Positions 42,471 through 54,978 of a stretch of 64,000 bases of DNA are shown here, piece after piece (the stretch's first letter is position 1; each line of letters opens with the position of its first letter). Under the pieces are notes generated by a model. The model made no database searches, was not told the DNA's origin, and saw only the letters and a list, made by a program, of their open reading frames with translations. The DNA is from Bos javanicus (lineage: Eukaryota > Chordata > Mammalia > Artiodactyla > Bovidae). A program made the position numbers and the translations under genes. The stretch is taken from contig NW_026893850.1 in the NCBI RefSeq assembly GCF_032452875.1, positions 248,001-312,000 of the forward strand, given 5' to 3'.

Positions 42471-43557
42471 CCTGATCACGTGACTGAGCATGAACTGTTC
42501 ACCTGGCTGATCATACACTGATCACGTGACTGATCATGCACTGATCACGTGGCTAATCATGCACTGATCACGTGGCTATCATGCACTGATCACTTGGCTG
42601 GTCATACACTGATCACATGACTGATCATGCACTGTTCAGGTGACTGATCATGTACAGAGCACGTGAATAAGCATGAAGTGATCACGTGGCTATCCTGCAA
42701 TGATCACGTGGATATCATGCACTGATCACGTGGCTGATCACACATGTATCACGTGACTGATCATGCACTGATCACGTGGCTAACATGCACTGATCACGTG
42801 GCTATCATGCACTGATCACGTGGCTATCATGCTCTGCTCACGTGGCTGATCATGCAACGATCACGTAGCAACCATGTACTGGTCTCGTGACTGATCATGC
42901 ACTGATCACTTAATTGATCCTGCACTGATCACGTGGCTCATCACGCACTGATCCGGTGGCTGTTCACACACGTATCACGTGACCGATCAATTACAGATCA
43001 CGTGACTAATCATGAAATGATCACGTGGCTATCCTGCACTGATCACGTGGATATCATGCACTGATCACGTGAACGATCACACACGTATCACGTGACTGAT
43101 CTTGCACTGATCACGTGGCTATCATGCACTGATCACGTGGCTATCATTCACTGACATCATGCACTGGTCACGTGGCTGATCACACACGTATCACGTGACT
43201 GATCATACACTGATCACGTGGCTATCATGCACAGATCACGTGGCTTATCATGCAATGATCACATAGCTAACATGTACTGGTCACGTGACTGATCATGCAC
43301 TGATCACGTGGCTGATCATGCACTGATCACGTGACTGACCCTGCACTGATCACGTGGCTGATCATGCACTGATCACGTGGCTATCATGCACTGCTCACGT
43401 GGCTGATCATGCACTGATCACGCAGCAACCATGTACTGGTCACATGACTGATCATGCACTGATCACGTAATTGATCATGCAATGATCACCTGGCTTATCA
43501 TGCATTGATTATGTGATTCATCATGTGTTGATCATGTTTGCTGTCATACACTGATCA

Positions 43558-43792
43558 TGTGCCTCTGGAGGCAATGAACAAAGAGCTGAGTAGGCAGGAA
43601 TCAGTAGGCAATAATCATGGAACTCAGCTCTGAGAAATCATGCTGCTCAGCTGGCAATAATCAAGTAGATGAGCAGGCAGGAATTATGCAGCACAGGTGG
43701 CAATTGTCAAGGAGATGACAGGCAGGAATCGTACAGCTCAGCTGGCAATTGTCAAGCAGATGAGCAGACTGTAATCACGAAGCTCAGGAAGC
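43558..43792 (+). repeat. Leader-derived block, type B (235 bp)
   Basis: Near-identical to 40,967 and 46,357. It is the extra copy in the 5.4-kb region, lying 674 bp before the A block at 44,232. Confidence 0.87.
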
Positions 43793-44231
43793 CCGGATCA
43801 CGTGACTGAGCATGCACTGTTCACGTGGCTAATCATACACTGATCACGTGGCTATCATGCACTACTCACGTGGCTGATCATGCAATGATCATGTAGCTAC
43901 CATGTACCGGTCAGGTGACTGATCATACACTCATCAGGTGACGGATCGTGCACTGATCACGTGTCTATCATGCACTGTTCACGTGGCTGATCATAGACTG
44001 ATCACCTGCCTGGTCATGCACAGATCACGTGACAAATCATGAACTGGTCACATAGCTATCATGAACTGATCACCTGGCTGATCATGCACTGATCACGTGG
44101 CTGATCATTCACTGATACCGTGACTCAGCATGGACTGATCACATGACTATCATGTAGTGATCACGTGACTTAATGGCGCTGATCATGTGACTGATCATGC
44201 GCTGATCATGTTTGCTATCAAACACTGATCG

Positions 44232-44474
44232 TGTGCCTCTGGAGGCAATAAACAAAGAGCTGAGTAGGCACGAATCAAACAGTCAGCAGGCAATAATCAT
44301 GGAACTCAGCTGTGAGGAATCATGCTGCTCAGCTGGCAATAATCAAGCAGCTGAGCAGGCAGGAATTACGCAGCACAGCTGGCAATTGTCAAGCAGATGA
44401 CAGGCAGGAATCGTGCAGCTCAGCTGGCAATTGTCAAGCAGATGAGCAGACAGTAATCACGCAGCTCAGCAGGC
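44232..44474 (+). repeat. Leader-derived block, type A (243 bp)
   Basis: Partner of 38,774 at 5,458 bp, with the same GATCG lead-in and CAGGCCCAG end. Confidence 0.9.
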
Positions 44475-46356
44475 CCAGATCACGTGACTGAGCATGCACT
44501 GCTCACGTGGCTGATCATACACTGCTCACGTAACTGATCATGCACTGATCACGTGGCACTCATGCACTGATCACGTGGCTGATCATACTCTGTTCACGTA
44601 ACTCATCATGTACACATCACGTGGCTATCATGCACTGCTCACCTGGCTCGTCATGGAACGATCACATAGCTACCATATACTGGTCACGTGACTGATCATG
44701 CACAGATCACGTAAATGATCATGCACTGTTCACGTGACTGATCATGTACTGATCACGTGACTGATCATGCACTGAACACTTGGCTATCATGCTCTGCTCA
44801 CGTGGCTGATCATGCAACGATCACGTAGCAACCATGTACTGGTCAGGTGACTGATCATGCACTGATCACATAATTGATCCTGCACTGATCACGTGGCTCA
44901 TCATGCACAGATCACGTGGCTGATCACACATGTATCACGTGACTGATCATGCACTGATCACGTGGCTCTCATGCACTGATCACGTGGCTATCATGCACTG
45001 ATCACGTGGATATCATGCACTGATCACGTGGCTGATCACACACGTATCACATGACTGATCCTGCACTGATCACGTGGATATCATTCACTGATCACGTGGC
45101 TCGTCATGGAATGATCACGTAGCTACCATATACTGGTCACGTGACTGATAATGCACAGATCACGTAAATGATCATGCACTGTTCACGTGACTGATCATGT
45201 ACTGATCACGTGACTGATCATGCACTGATCACGTGGCTGATCATGCACTGATCACGTAATTGATCATGCACTTATCATTTGGCTTTTCATGCACTGATCA
45301 CGTGGCTGATCATACACTGATCACGTGACTGATCATGCACTGATCACGTGACTGATCATGCACTGATCACGTGGCTATCATGCACTGATCACTTGGCTGG
45401 TCATACACTGATCACATGACTGATCATGCACTGTTCAGGTGACTGATCATGTACAGAGCACGTGAATAATCATGAAGTGATCACGTGGCTATCCTGCAAT
45501 GATCACGTGGATATCATGCACTGATCACGTGGCTGATCACACATGTATCACGTGACTGATCATGCACTGATCACGTGGCTAACATGCACTGATCACGTGG
45601 CTATCATGCACTGATCACGTGGCTATCATGCTCTGCTCACGTGGCTGATCATGCAACGATCACGTAGCAACCATGTACTGGTCTCGTGACTGATCATGCA
45701 CTGATCACTTAATTGATCCTGCACTGATCACGTGGCTCATCACGCACTGATCCGGTGGCTGTTCACACACGTATCACGTGACCGATCAATTACAGATCAC
45801 GTGACTAATCATGAAATGATCACGTGGCTATCCTGCACTGATCACGTGGATATCATGCACTGATCACGTGAACGATCACACACGTATCACGTGACTGATC
45901 TTGCACTGATCACGTGGCTATCATGCACTGATCACGTGGCTATCATTCACTGATATCATGCACTGGTCACGTGGCTGATCACACACGTATCACGTGACTG
46001 ATCATACACTGATCACGTGGCTATCATGCACAGATCACGTGGCTTATCATGCAATGATCACATAGCTAACATGTACTGGTCACGTGACTGATCATGCACT
46101 GATCACGTGGCTGATCATGCACTGATCACGTGACTGACCCTGCACTGATCACGTGGCTGATCATGCACTGATCACGTGGCTATCATGCACTGCTCACGTG
46201 GCTGATCATGCAATGATCACGCAGCAACCATGTACTGGTCACATGACTGATCATGCACTGATCACGTAATTGATCATGCAATGATCACCTGGCTTATCAT
46301 GCATTGATTATGTGATTCATCATGTGTTGATCATGTTTGCTGTCATACACTGATCA

Positions 46357-46591
46357 TGTGCCTCTGGAGGCAATGAACAAAGAGCTGAGTAGGCAGGAAT
46401 CAGTAGGCAATAATCATGGAACTCAGCTCTGAGAAATCATGCTGCTCAGCTGGCAATAATCAAGTAGATGAGCAGGCAGGAATTATGCAGCACAGGTGGC
46501 AATTGTCAAGGAGATGACAGGCAGGAATCGTACAGCTCAGCTGGCAATTGTCAAGCAGATGAGCAGACTGTAATCACGAAGCTCAGGAAGC
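46357..46591 (+). repeat. Leader-derived block, type B (235 bp)
   Basis: Partner of 40,967 at 5,390 bp, with the same CAGGAAGC end. Confidence 0.87.
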
Positions 46592-47616
46592 CCGGATCAC
46601 GTGACTGAGCATGCACTGTTCACGTTGCTGATCACACACCTATCACGTGAATGATCATGCACTGATCACGTGGCTCTCATGCACAGATCACGTGATTGGG
46701 CATGCACTGATCACGTAATTGTATGCACTGCTCACGTGGCTATCATGCACTGATGACGTGGCTGATCATGCACTGATCATGTGACTGATCATGCACTGAT
46801 CATGTAGCTATCTTGCACTGGTCACTTGGCTGATCATACATTCATCACGGAACTGATCGTGCACTGATCACTTGGATATCATGCACTGATCACGTGACTG
46901 ATCATGCACTGATCACGTGACTGATCATGCACTGATCACGTGACTGATCATGCACTGATCACGTGGCTATCATGCACTGATCACTTGGCTGGTCATACAC
47001 TGATCACGCAGCTACCATGTACTGGTCACGTGACTGGTCATGCACTGATGACGTAATTGATCATGCACTGATCACGTGGCTATCATGCACTGATCACATG
47101 GCTGGTCATACACTGATCACGTGCCTGGTCATGCACAGATTATATGACTGATCATGCACTAATCACGTCACTGATCATGCACTGATCACGTGGCTATCAT
47201 GCACTACTCACGTGGCTGATCATGCAAAATTCATGTAGCTACCATGTACGGTCACGTGACTGATCATACACCCATCAGGTGACTGATCATGCACTGATCA
47301 CGTGGCTATCATGCACTGTTCACGTGGCTGATCATACACTGATCACCTGCCTGGTCATGCACAGATCACGTTACTAATCATGCACTCATCACGTAGCAGT
47401 CATTCACTGATCACCTGGCTGATTATGCACTGATCACGTGGCTATCATGCAATGATCACGTGGCTATCATGCACTGATCACGTGGCTGATCATGCACTGA
47501 TACCGTGAGTGAGCATGGACTGATCACATGACTATCATGTAGTGATCACGTGACTTAATGGCGCTGACCATGTGACTGATCATGCGTTGAGCATGTTTGC
47601 TATCATACACTGATCA

Positions 47617-47814
47617 TGTGCCTCTGGAGGCAATAAACAAAGAGCTGAGTTGGCACGAATCAAACAGTCAGCAGGCAATAATCATGGAACTCAGCTGTGA
47701 GGAATCATGCTGCTCAGCTGGCAATAATCAAGCAGCTGAGCAGGCAGGAATTACACAGCACAGCTGGCAATTGTCAAGCAGATGAGCAGACAGTAATCAC
47801 GCAGCTCAGCAGGC
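47617..47814 (+). repeat. Leader-derived block, type A short (198 bp)
   Basis: Partner of 42,228 at 5,389 bp, but with one 45-bp leader repeat deleted. The repeat number of the leader therefore changed after the HOR duplicated. Confidence 0.88.
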
Positions 47815-48434
47815 CCTGATCACGTGACTGAGCATGAACTGTTCACCTGGCTGATCATACACTGATCACGTGACTGATCATGCACTGATCACGTGGCTAA
47901 TCATGCACTGATCACGTGGCTATAATGCACTGCTCACGTGGCTAATCATGCAATGATCACGCAGCTACCCTGTACTGGTCACAGGGTTGATTTTGCACTG
48001 ATCACGTGACTGATCATGCTCTGATCACGTGGCTATCATGCACTACTCACGTGGCTGATCATGCAATGATCATGTAGCTACCATGTACCGGTCACGTGAC
48101 TGATCATACACCCATCAGGTGACTGATCCTGCACTGATCACGTGGCTATCATGCACTGTTCACGTGGCTGATGATACACTGATCACCTGCCTGGTCATGC
48201 ACAGATCACGTGAGTAATCATGAACTGATTACGTAGCTATCATGCACTGATAACCTGGCTGATCATGCACTGATCACGTGGCTATCATGCACTGATCACG
48301 TGGCTGATCATGCACTGATACCGTGACTGAGCATGGACTGATCACATGACTATCATGTAGTGATCACGTGACTTAATGGTGCTGATCATGTGACTGATCA
48401 TGCGCTGATCATGTTTGCTATCATACACTGATCA

Positions 48435-48628
48435 TGTGCCTCTGGAGGCAATGAACATAGAGCTGAGTAGGCAGGAATCAGCCAGCAGGCTATAATCATG
48501 GAACTCAGCTGTGAGGAATCATGCTGCTCAGCTGGCAATAATCAAGCAGCTGAGCAGGCAGGAATTATGCAGCACAGCTGGCAATTGTCAAGCAGATGAG
48601 CAGACAGTAATCACGCAGCTCAGCACGC
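48435..48628 (+). repeat. Leader-derived block, B/A hybrid (194 bp)
   Basis: The first part is type B (GCAATGAACATAGAGC, no AAAC), the second part type A (CAGCTGTGAGGAATC, CAAGCAGCTGAGC). One 45-bp repeat is missing. It looks like a recombinant between block types. Confidence 0.85.
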
Positions 48629-49102
48629 CCTGACCACGTGACTGAGCATGCACTGTTCACGTGGCTGATCGTATACTGATCACGTGATTGATCATGCACT
48701 GATCACTTGTATATCATGGAGTGATCACGTGGCTGATCATACAGTGTTCACGTGTCTGACCATGCACTGATAAGGTGACTTATCATACACTGCTCACGAA
48801 ACTGATCATGCACTGATCACGTGGCTATCATGCACTGATCACGTGGATATCATGCACTGATATCATGCACTGGTCACGTGGCTGATCAAACACGTATCAC
48901 GTGACTGATCATGCACTGATCACGTAGCTATCATGCAATGATCACGTGGCTATCATGCACTGATCACGTGGTTGATGATGCACTTATACCGTGACTGAGC
49001 ATGGACTGATCACATGACTACCGTGTAGTGATCACGTGGCTTAATGGCGCTGATTATGTGACTGATCATGCGCTGATCATGTTTGCTACCATACACTGAT
49101 CA

Positions 49103-49345
49103 TGTGCCTCTGGAGGCAATAAACAAAGAGCTGAGTAGGCACGAATCAAACAGTCAGCAGGCAATAATCATGGAACTCAGCTGTGAGGAATCATGCTGCT
49201 CAGCTGGCAATAATCAAGCAGCTGAGCAGGCAGGAATTACGCAGCACAGCTGGCAATTGTCAAGCAGATGACAGGCAGGAATCGTGCAGCTCAGCTGGCA
49301 ATTGTCAAGCAGATGAGCAGACAGTAATCACGCAGCTCAGCAGGC
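49103..49345 (+). repeat. Leader-derived block, type A (243 bp)
   Basis: Type A with the lead-in variant GCTACCATACACTG. It is the last A block with a close match to the array consensus. Confidence 0.88.
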
Positions 49346-50218
49346 CCTGATCACGTGACTGAGCATGCACTGTTCACGTGGCTGATCATACACTGATTAC
49401 GTGATTGATCATGCACTGATCACTTGGATATCATGCACTGATCACGTGGCTGATCATACACTGTTCATGTGTCTGACCATGCATTGATCACGTGGCTGAT
49501 CATGCACTGCTCACGTAACTGATCATGCACTGATCACGTGGCTATCATGCACTGATCACGTGGCTGAACATGCACTGTTCACGTCGCTGATCACACACCT
49601 GTCACGTGACATATCATGCACTGATCACGTGGCACTCATGGACTGATCACGTGACTGATCATACTCTGCTCACGTAACTGATCATGCACACATCACGTGG
49701 CTATCATGCACTGCTCACGTGGCTCGTCATGGAATAATCACGTAGCTACCATATACTGGTCACCTGACTGATCATGCACAGATCATGTAAATGATCATGC
49801 ACTGTTCACGTGACTGATCATGTAGTGATCACATGACTGATCATGCACTGATCACGTGGCTATCATGCTCTGCTCACGTGGCTGATCATGCAACGATCAC
49901 GTAGCAACCATGTACTGGTCACGTGACTGATCATTCACAGTTCAAGTAATTGATCCTGCACTGATCACGTGGCTCATCATGCACTGATCACGTGGCTGAT
50001 CACACATGTATCACGTGACTGATCATGCACTGATCACGTGGCTCTCATGCACTGCTCACGTGGCTGATCATGCAGTGATCACGCAGCTACCATGTACTGG
50101 TCACATGACTGATCATGCACTGATCACGTAATTGATCATGCACTGATCACCAGGCTTATCATGAATTCATCATGTGACTGATCATGTGCTGATCATGTTT
50201 GCTGTCACACACTGATCA

Positions 50219-50457
50219 TGTGCATCTGGAGGCAATGAACAAAGAGCTGAGTAGGCAGGAATCAGTGAGCAGGCTATAATCATGGAACTCAGCTCTGAGA
50301 AATCATGCTGCTCAGCTGGCAATAATCAAGTAGATGATCAGGCAGGGATTACGCATCACAGGTGGCAATTGTCAAGGAGATGACAGGCAGGAATCGTGCA
50401 GCTCAGCTGGAAATTGTCAAGCAGATGAGCAGACAGTAATCACGCACCTCAGCAGGC
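50219..50457 (+). repeat. Leader-derived block, type B (239 bp), diverged
   Basis: Type B with TGTGCATCTGGAGG, GATGATCAGGCAGGG and CACGCACCTC, all private changes expected of an array edge. Confidence 0.85.
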
Positions 50458-51573
50458 CACGATCACGAGACTGAGCATGCACTGTTCACATCGCTGATCA
50501 CACACCTATCACGTGAATGATCATGCACTGATCACGTGGCTCTCATGCACTGATCAGGTGATTGCGCATGCACGGATCACGTAATTGTATGCACTGCTCA
50601 CGTGGCTATCATGCACTGATCACGTGGCTGATCATGCACTGATCATGTGACTGATCATGCACTGATCACGTGGCTATCTTGCACTGATCACGTGGCTGAT
50701 CATACACTCATCACGGGACTGATCGTGCACTGAATACGGCGCTATCATGCATTGACTACATGACTCCACATGCACTGATCAGGTGGATGATCATGCACTG
50801 ATCACGTGACTAACCATGCACTGATCACATGACTGATTATGCAGTGATCACGTGGCTGATCATGCACTGATCACGTGGCTATCATGCACTGCTCACGTGG
50901 CTGATCATGCAATGATCACGTAGCTACCATGTATTGGTCACGTGACTGATCATGCACTGTTCACGTGGCTGATCATGCAGTGATCACGTGACTGATCATG
51001 CACTGTTCACGGGATTCATCATGCACTGACCACGTGGATATCATGCAATGATCACTTGTTTGATCATACACTGTTCACGTGTCTGGCCATGCACTGCTCA
51101 CGTGGCTGATCATACACTGTTCACGTAACTGATCATGCACTGATCACGTGGATATCATGCACTGATCACGTGGCTGAACATGCACTGTTCACGTGGCTTA
51201 CCACACACCTGTCACGTGACTGATCATGCACTGATCACGTGGCACACATGCACTGATCACATGGCTGATCATACTCTGCTCACGTATCTGATCATGCACA
51301 CATCACTTGGCTATCATGCACTACTCACGTGGCTGATCATGCAATGATCATGTAGCTACCATGTACCGGTCACGTGACTGACCATACACCCATCAGGCGA
51401 CTGATCATGCACTGATCACGTGGCTATCATGCACTGATCACTAGACTCATCATGCACTGATCACGTCTATATCAGGCACTGATCACATGACTGCCCATGC
51501 ACTGATCACGTGGATGTTCATACACTGATCATGTGACAGATCATGCAGTGATCACGTGGCGATCATGCACTGA

Positions 51574-52347
51574 TCAAGTGGCTGATCATAGTCTGCTCCC
51601 GAAACTGATCATGCACTGATCACGTGGCTATCATGCACTGCTCACGTGGCTGATCATGCAATGATCACGTGGCCCCCATGTACTGGTCACCTGAGTGATC
51701 ATGCACCTATCACATAATTGATCATGCACTGATCAGGTGACTTATCATGCACTGTTCACGTGACTGATCATGCACTGATCACGTGACTGATCATCCACTG
51801 ATCTCGTGGCTATCATGCGCGGCTCACGTGGCTGATCATGCAATGATCACCTAGCTACCATGTACTGGTCACGTGACTGATCATGCACTGATCACGTAAT
51901 TGATCATGCACTGATCATGTGGCTGATCATGCACTGATCACGTGGCTGATCATACACTGATCAAGTGGCTGATCATAGTCTGCTCCCGAAACTGATCATG
52001 CACTGATCACGTGGCTATCATGCACTGCTCACGTGGCTGATCATGCAATGATCACGTGGCTCCCATGTACTGGTCACCTGAGTGATCATGCACCTATCAC
52101 ATAATTGATCATGCACTGATCAGGTGACTTATCATGCACTGTTCACGTGACTGATCATGCACTGATCACGTGACTGATCATGCACTGATCTCGTGGCTAT
52201 CATGCGCGGCTCACGTGGCTGATCATGCAATGATCACCTAGCTACCATGTACTGGTCACGTGACTGATCATGCACTGATCACGTAATTGATCATGCACTG
52301 ATCACGTGACGGATCATGCACTGATCATGGGACTGATCATGCACTGA
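51574..52347 (+). repeat. Tandem duplication of about 387 bp in satellite
   Basis: TCAAGTGGCTGATCATAG followed by TCTGCTCCCGAAACTG starts at 51,574 and again at 51,961. The following 300 bases agree closely, including CACCTGAGTGATC and GCGCGGCTCACG. The end is approximate. Confidence 0.8.
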
Positions 52348-53391
52348 TCACTTGGCTGGTCATACACTGATCACGTGACTGATCATGCACTGATCACGTT
52401 GCTGATCATTCACTGATCACGTGGGTATAATGCACTGCTCACGTGGCTTATCATGCAATGATCACGCAGCTACCCTGTACTGGTCACATGGCTGATTTTG
52501 CACTGATCACGTGACTGATCATGCACTGATCACGTGGCTATCATGCACTACTCACGTGGCTGATCATGCAATGATCATGTAGCTACCATGTACCGGTCAC
52601 GTGACTGATCATACACCCATCAGGTGACTGATCATGCACTGATCACGTGGCTATCATGCACTGTTCACGTGGCTGATCATACACTGATCACCTGCCTGGT
52701 CATGCACAGATCACGTGACTAATCATGAACTGATTACGTAGCTATCATGCACTGATCACCTGACTGATCATGCACTGATCACGTGGCTATCATGCAATGA
52801 TCACGTGGCTATCATGCACTGTTCACGTGGCTGATCATACAGTGATCACCTGCCTGGTCATGCACAGATCACGTGACTAATCATGAACTGATTACGTAGC
52901 TATCATGCACTGATCACCTGGCTGATCATGCACTGATCACGTGGCTATCATGCACTGATCACGTGGCTATCATGCACTGATCACGTGGCTATCCTGTATT
53001 GATCACGTGGATATCATGCACTGATCACGTGGTTGATCACACACGTATCACATGACTGATCATGTACAGATCACGTGACTAATCATGAAGTGATCACGTG
53101 GCTATCCTGTACTGATCACGTGAATATCATGCACTGATCACGTGGCTGATCACACACGTATCACGTGACTGATCATGCACTGATCACGTGGCTATCATGC
53201 ACTGATCACGTGGCAATCATGCACTGATCACGTGGCTGATTATGCAATGATCACGTAATTGATCATTCACTGATCACGTGGCTGATCATGCACTGATACC
53301 GTGACTGATCATGCACTGATCACGTGACGGATCATGCACTGATCATGTGACTGATCATGCGCTCATCATGTTTGCTATCATACACTGATGA

Positions 53392-53634
53392 AGTGCCTCT
53401 GGAGGCAATATACAAAGAGCAGAGTAGGCACGAATCATACAGTCAGCAGGCAATAATCATTGAACTCAGGTGTGAGGAATCATGCTGCTCAGCTGGCAAT
53501 AATCAAGCAGCTGAGCAGGCAGGAATTACGCAGCACAGCTGGCAATTGTCAAGCAGATGACAGGCAGGAATCTTGCAGCTCAGATTGCAATTGTCAAGCA
53601 GATGAACAGACAGTAATCACGCAGCTCAGCAGAC
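53392..53634 (+). repeat. Leader-derived block, type A (243 bp), diverged
   Basis: The most diverged type A copy, and the nearest to the LTR array. It starts AGTGCCTCTGG and has GCAATATACAAAGAGCAGAG and CAGATTGCAATTG. It keeps GGTGTGAGG. Confidence 0.85.
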
Positions 53635-54647
53635 CCTGATCACGTGACTGAGCATGCACTGTTCACGTGGCTGATCACACACCTGTCACGTGACTGATCA
53701 TGCACTGATCACGTGGCAATCATGCACTGATCACATGGCTGATCATACTCTGCTCACGTAACTGATCATGCACATATCACGTGGCCATCATGCACTGCTC
53801 AAGTGGCTGGTCATGCAATGATCACGTAGCTACCATATACTGGTCACGTGATTCATCATGCACAGATCACGTAAATGATCATGCACTGTTCAAGTGACTG
53901 ATCATGTACTGATCACGTGACTGATCATGCACTGATCACATGGCTATCATGCACTGCTCACGTGGCTGATCATGCAGTGATCATGTAGCATCCATGTACT
54001 GGTCACGTGACTGATCATGCACTGATCACGTAATTGATCCTGAACTGATCACGTGGCTCATCATGCACTGATCAGGTGACTGTTCACCCACTGATCACTT
54101 GACTGATCATGTACTGATCACGTGGCTATAATGCACTGATCACGTGGCTGATCATACACTGTTCACGAGCCAGGTCATGCACAGATCACGTGACTAATCA
54201 TGAACTGATCACGTGGCTATAATTCACTGATCACGTGGATTTCATACACTGATTACGTTCCTGTCATGCACAGATCACGTGACTAATCATGAACTGATCA
54301 CGTAGGCATCATGCACTGATCACGCTGCTGATCATACACTGTTAACGTGTCTGATCATGCACTGATCACGTGGCTGATCATACACTGCTCATGTAGCTAA
54401 TCATGCACTTATGACGTGTCTATCATGCAGTGCTCACGTGGCTGATCCTGCAATGATCACGTAGCTAACATCTACTGGTCACGTGACTGATCATGCAAAG
54501 GTAACGTAATTGATCATGCACAGATCACGTGACTGATCATGCACTGATCACGTGGCTATCATGCACTACTCACGTGGCTGATCATGCAATGATCACGTGA
54601 TTGATCATGCACTGATCACGTGGCTATTATGCACTGCTCACGTGGCT

Positions 54648-54958
54648 GAGCGCGGAACCCACCACGCTTACTAATTATGCCTGGGCTGCTAAGACCCACT
54701 CGAGAAGGTGTCTAGGGTGAGGCACCTTTCGCTAAACGAGAGGGCGCCTCCGGCCTACGTAAGTGGTGCAAACTTCTTGTCTTGAAGTTTGATTGGTCTT
54801 CCGCGTAAACCAAACTACTCAGTCTCTTTTCTCCACGGAATTTTCCTACTGAGCTCTCCTCATACTATTATTCTTGACATCTCTGATTAGCATATAAAGA
54901 GTCGCCTAGGCCATCTCTCCTTCGAATACCCTGGATCAGTTGGGGCTGGTCCCCGGCA
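54648..54958 (+). mobile_element. LTR 1, 5'-truncated (311 bp)
   Basis: It matches the 3' half of the other LTRs from GAGCGCGGAACCC to the terminal GGCA. About 295 bp of U3 are missing. The left edge is a direct fusion of satellite (GGCTGAG) to LTR at a shared GAG. It has the variants GGGCTGCTAAGACCC and TATAAAGAG that group it with LTR 2. An inverted CCAAT (ATTGG) lies at 54,792. Confidence 0.9.
54893..54898 (+). promoter_or_regulatory. TATA box of LTR 1
   Basis: TATAAA in AGCATATAAAGAGTCG, 101 bp downstream of an inverted CCAAT box and 66 bp before the LTR end. Transcription would run into the leader and satellite. Activity is not shown by sequence. Confidence 0.6.
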
Positions 54959-54960
54959 GG

Positions 54961-54978
54961 TGGCGACCGAACAGGGAC
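54961..54978 (+). other. Primer-binding site 1 (lysine tRNA type)
   Basis: TGGCGACCGAACAGGGAC lies two bases after the LTR's terminal CA. It matches the known lysine-tRNA(3) primer site at 17 of 18 positions, with A at the sixth base. Confidence 0.85.

Larger units (their letters stand above)
38774..44231 (+). repeat. 5.4-kb higher-order repeat, copy 1
   Basis: Unit of 5,458 bp: A (38,774), B (40,967), A (42,228), B (43,558). The B blocks share a short form (235 bp) ending CAGGAAGC. Spacer satellite is noticeably degenerate, with E-boxes lost in forms such as CACTTAATTG, ACGTATCACG and ATCCGGTGG. Confidence 0.8.
44232..49102 (+). repeat. 5.4-kb higher-order repeat, copy 2 (rearranged end)
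   Basis: A (44,232), B (46,357) and A (47,617) follow copy 1 at offsets of 5,458, 5,390 and 5,389 bp. A loss of about 69 bp lies between the first A and the B. In place of the second long B block there is a short hybrid block at 48,435, so the unit is only 4,871 bp. Confidence 0.78.
1..54647 (+). repeat. Left array: 22/23-bp E-box satellite with embedded leader-derived blocks
   Basis: Nearly the whole stretch is tandem copies of a 23-bp unit beginning ACTGATCACGTG and ending ATCATGC, mixed with a 22-bp form whose middle reads CACGTGGCTATC. Each unit normally holds one CACGTG palindrome and one or two TGATCA sites. Forty-two longer blocks (194-243 bp) interrupt it and set higher-order periods. 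From memory the unit resembles the 23-bp prototype of bovine 1.706-type satellite, so a bovid centromeric or pericentromeric array is likely. No open frame with an ATG start and plausible protein composition was found on either strand. Homogeneity is highest at the left and decays beyond about 37 kb. Confidence 0.95.
49103..54647 (+). repeat. Degenerate right edge of the left array
   Basis: E-box satellite with three blocks (49,103; 50,219; 53,392) and a gap of 2.9 kb without any (50,458-53,391). Many units have lost CACGTG through single changes. A tandem duplication of about 387 bp lies at 51,574-52,347. The segment ends where satellite runs into a 5'-truncated LTR. The high divergence is typical of the margin of a satellite array. 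Confidence 0.85.

Noticed and set aside
1..54647. CRISPR-like regular short repeats
   Set aside because: There are no unique spacers: the 22/23-bp units abut directly. No cas genes, and the LTR and PBS context is mammalian.
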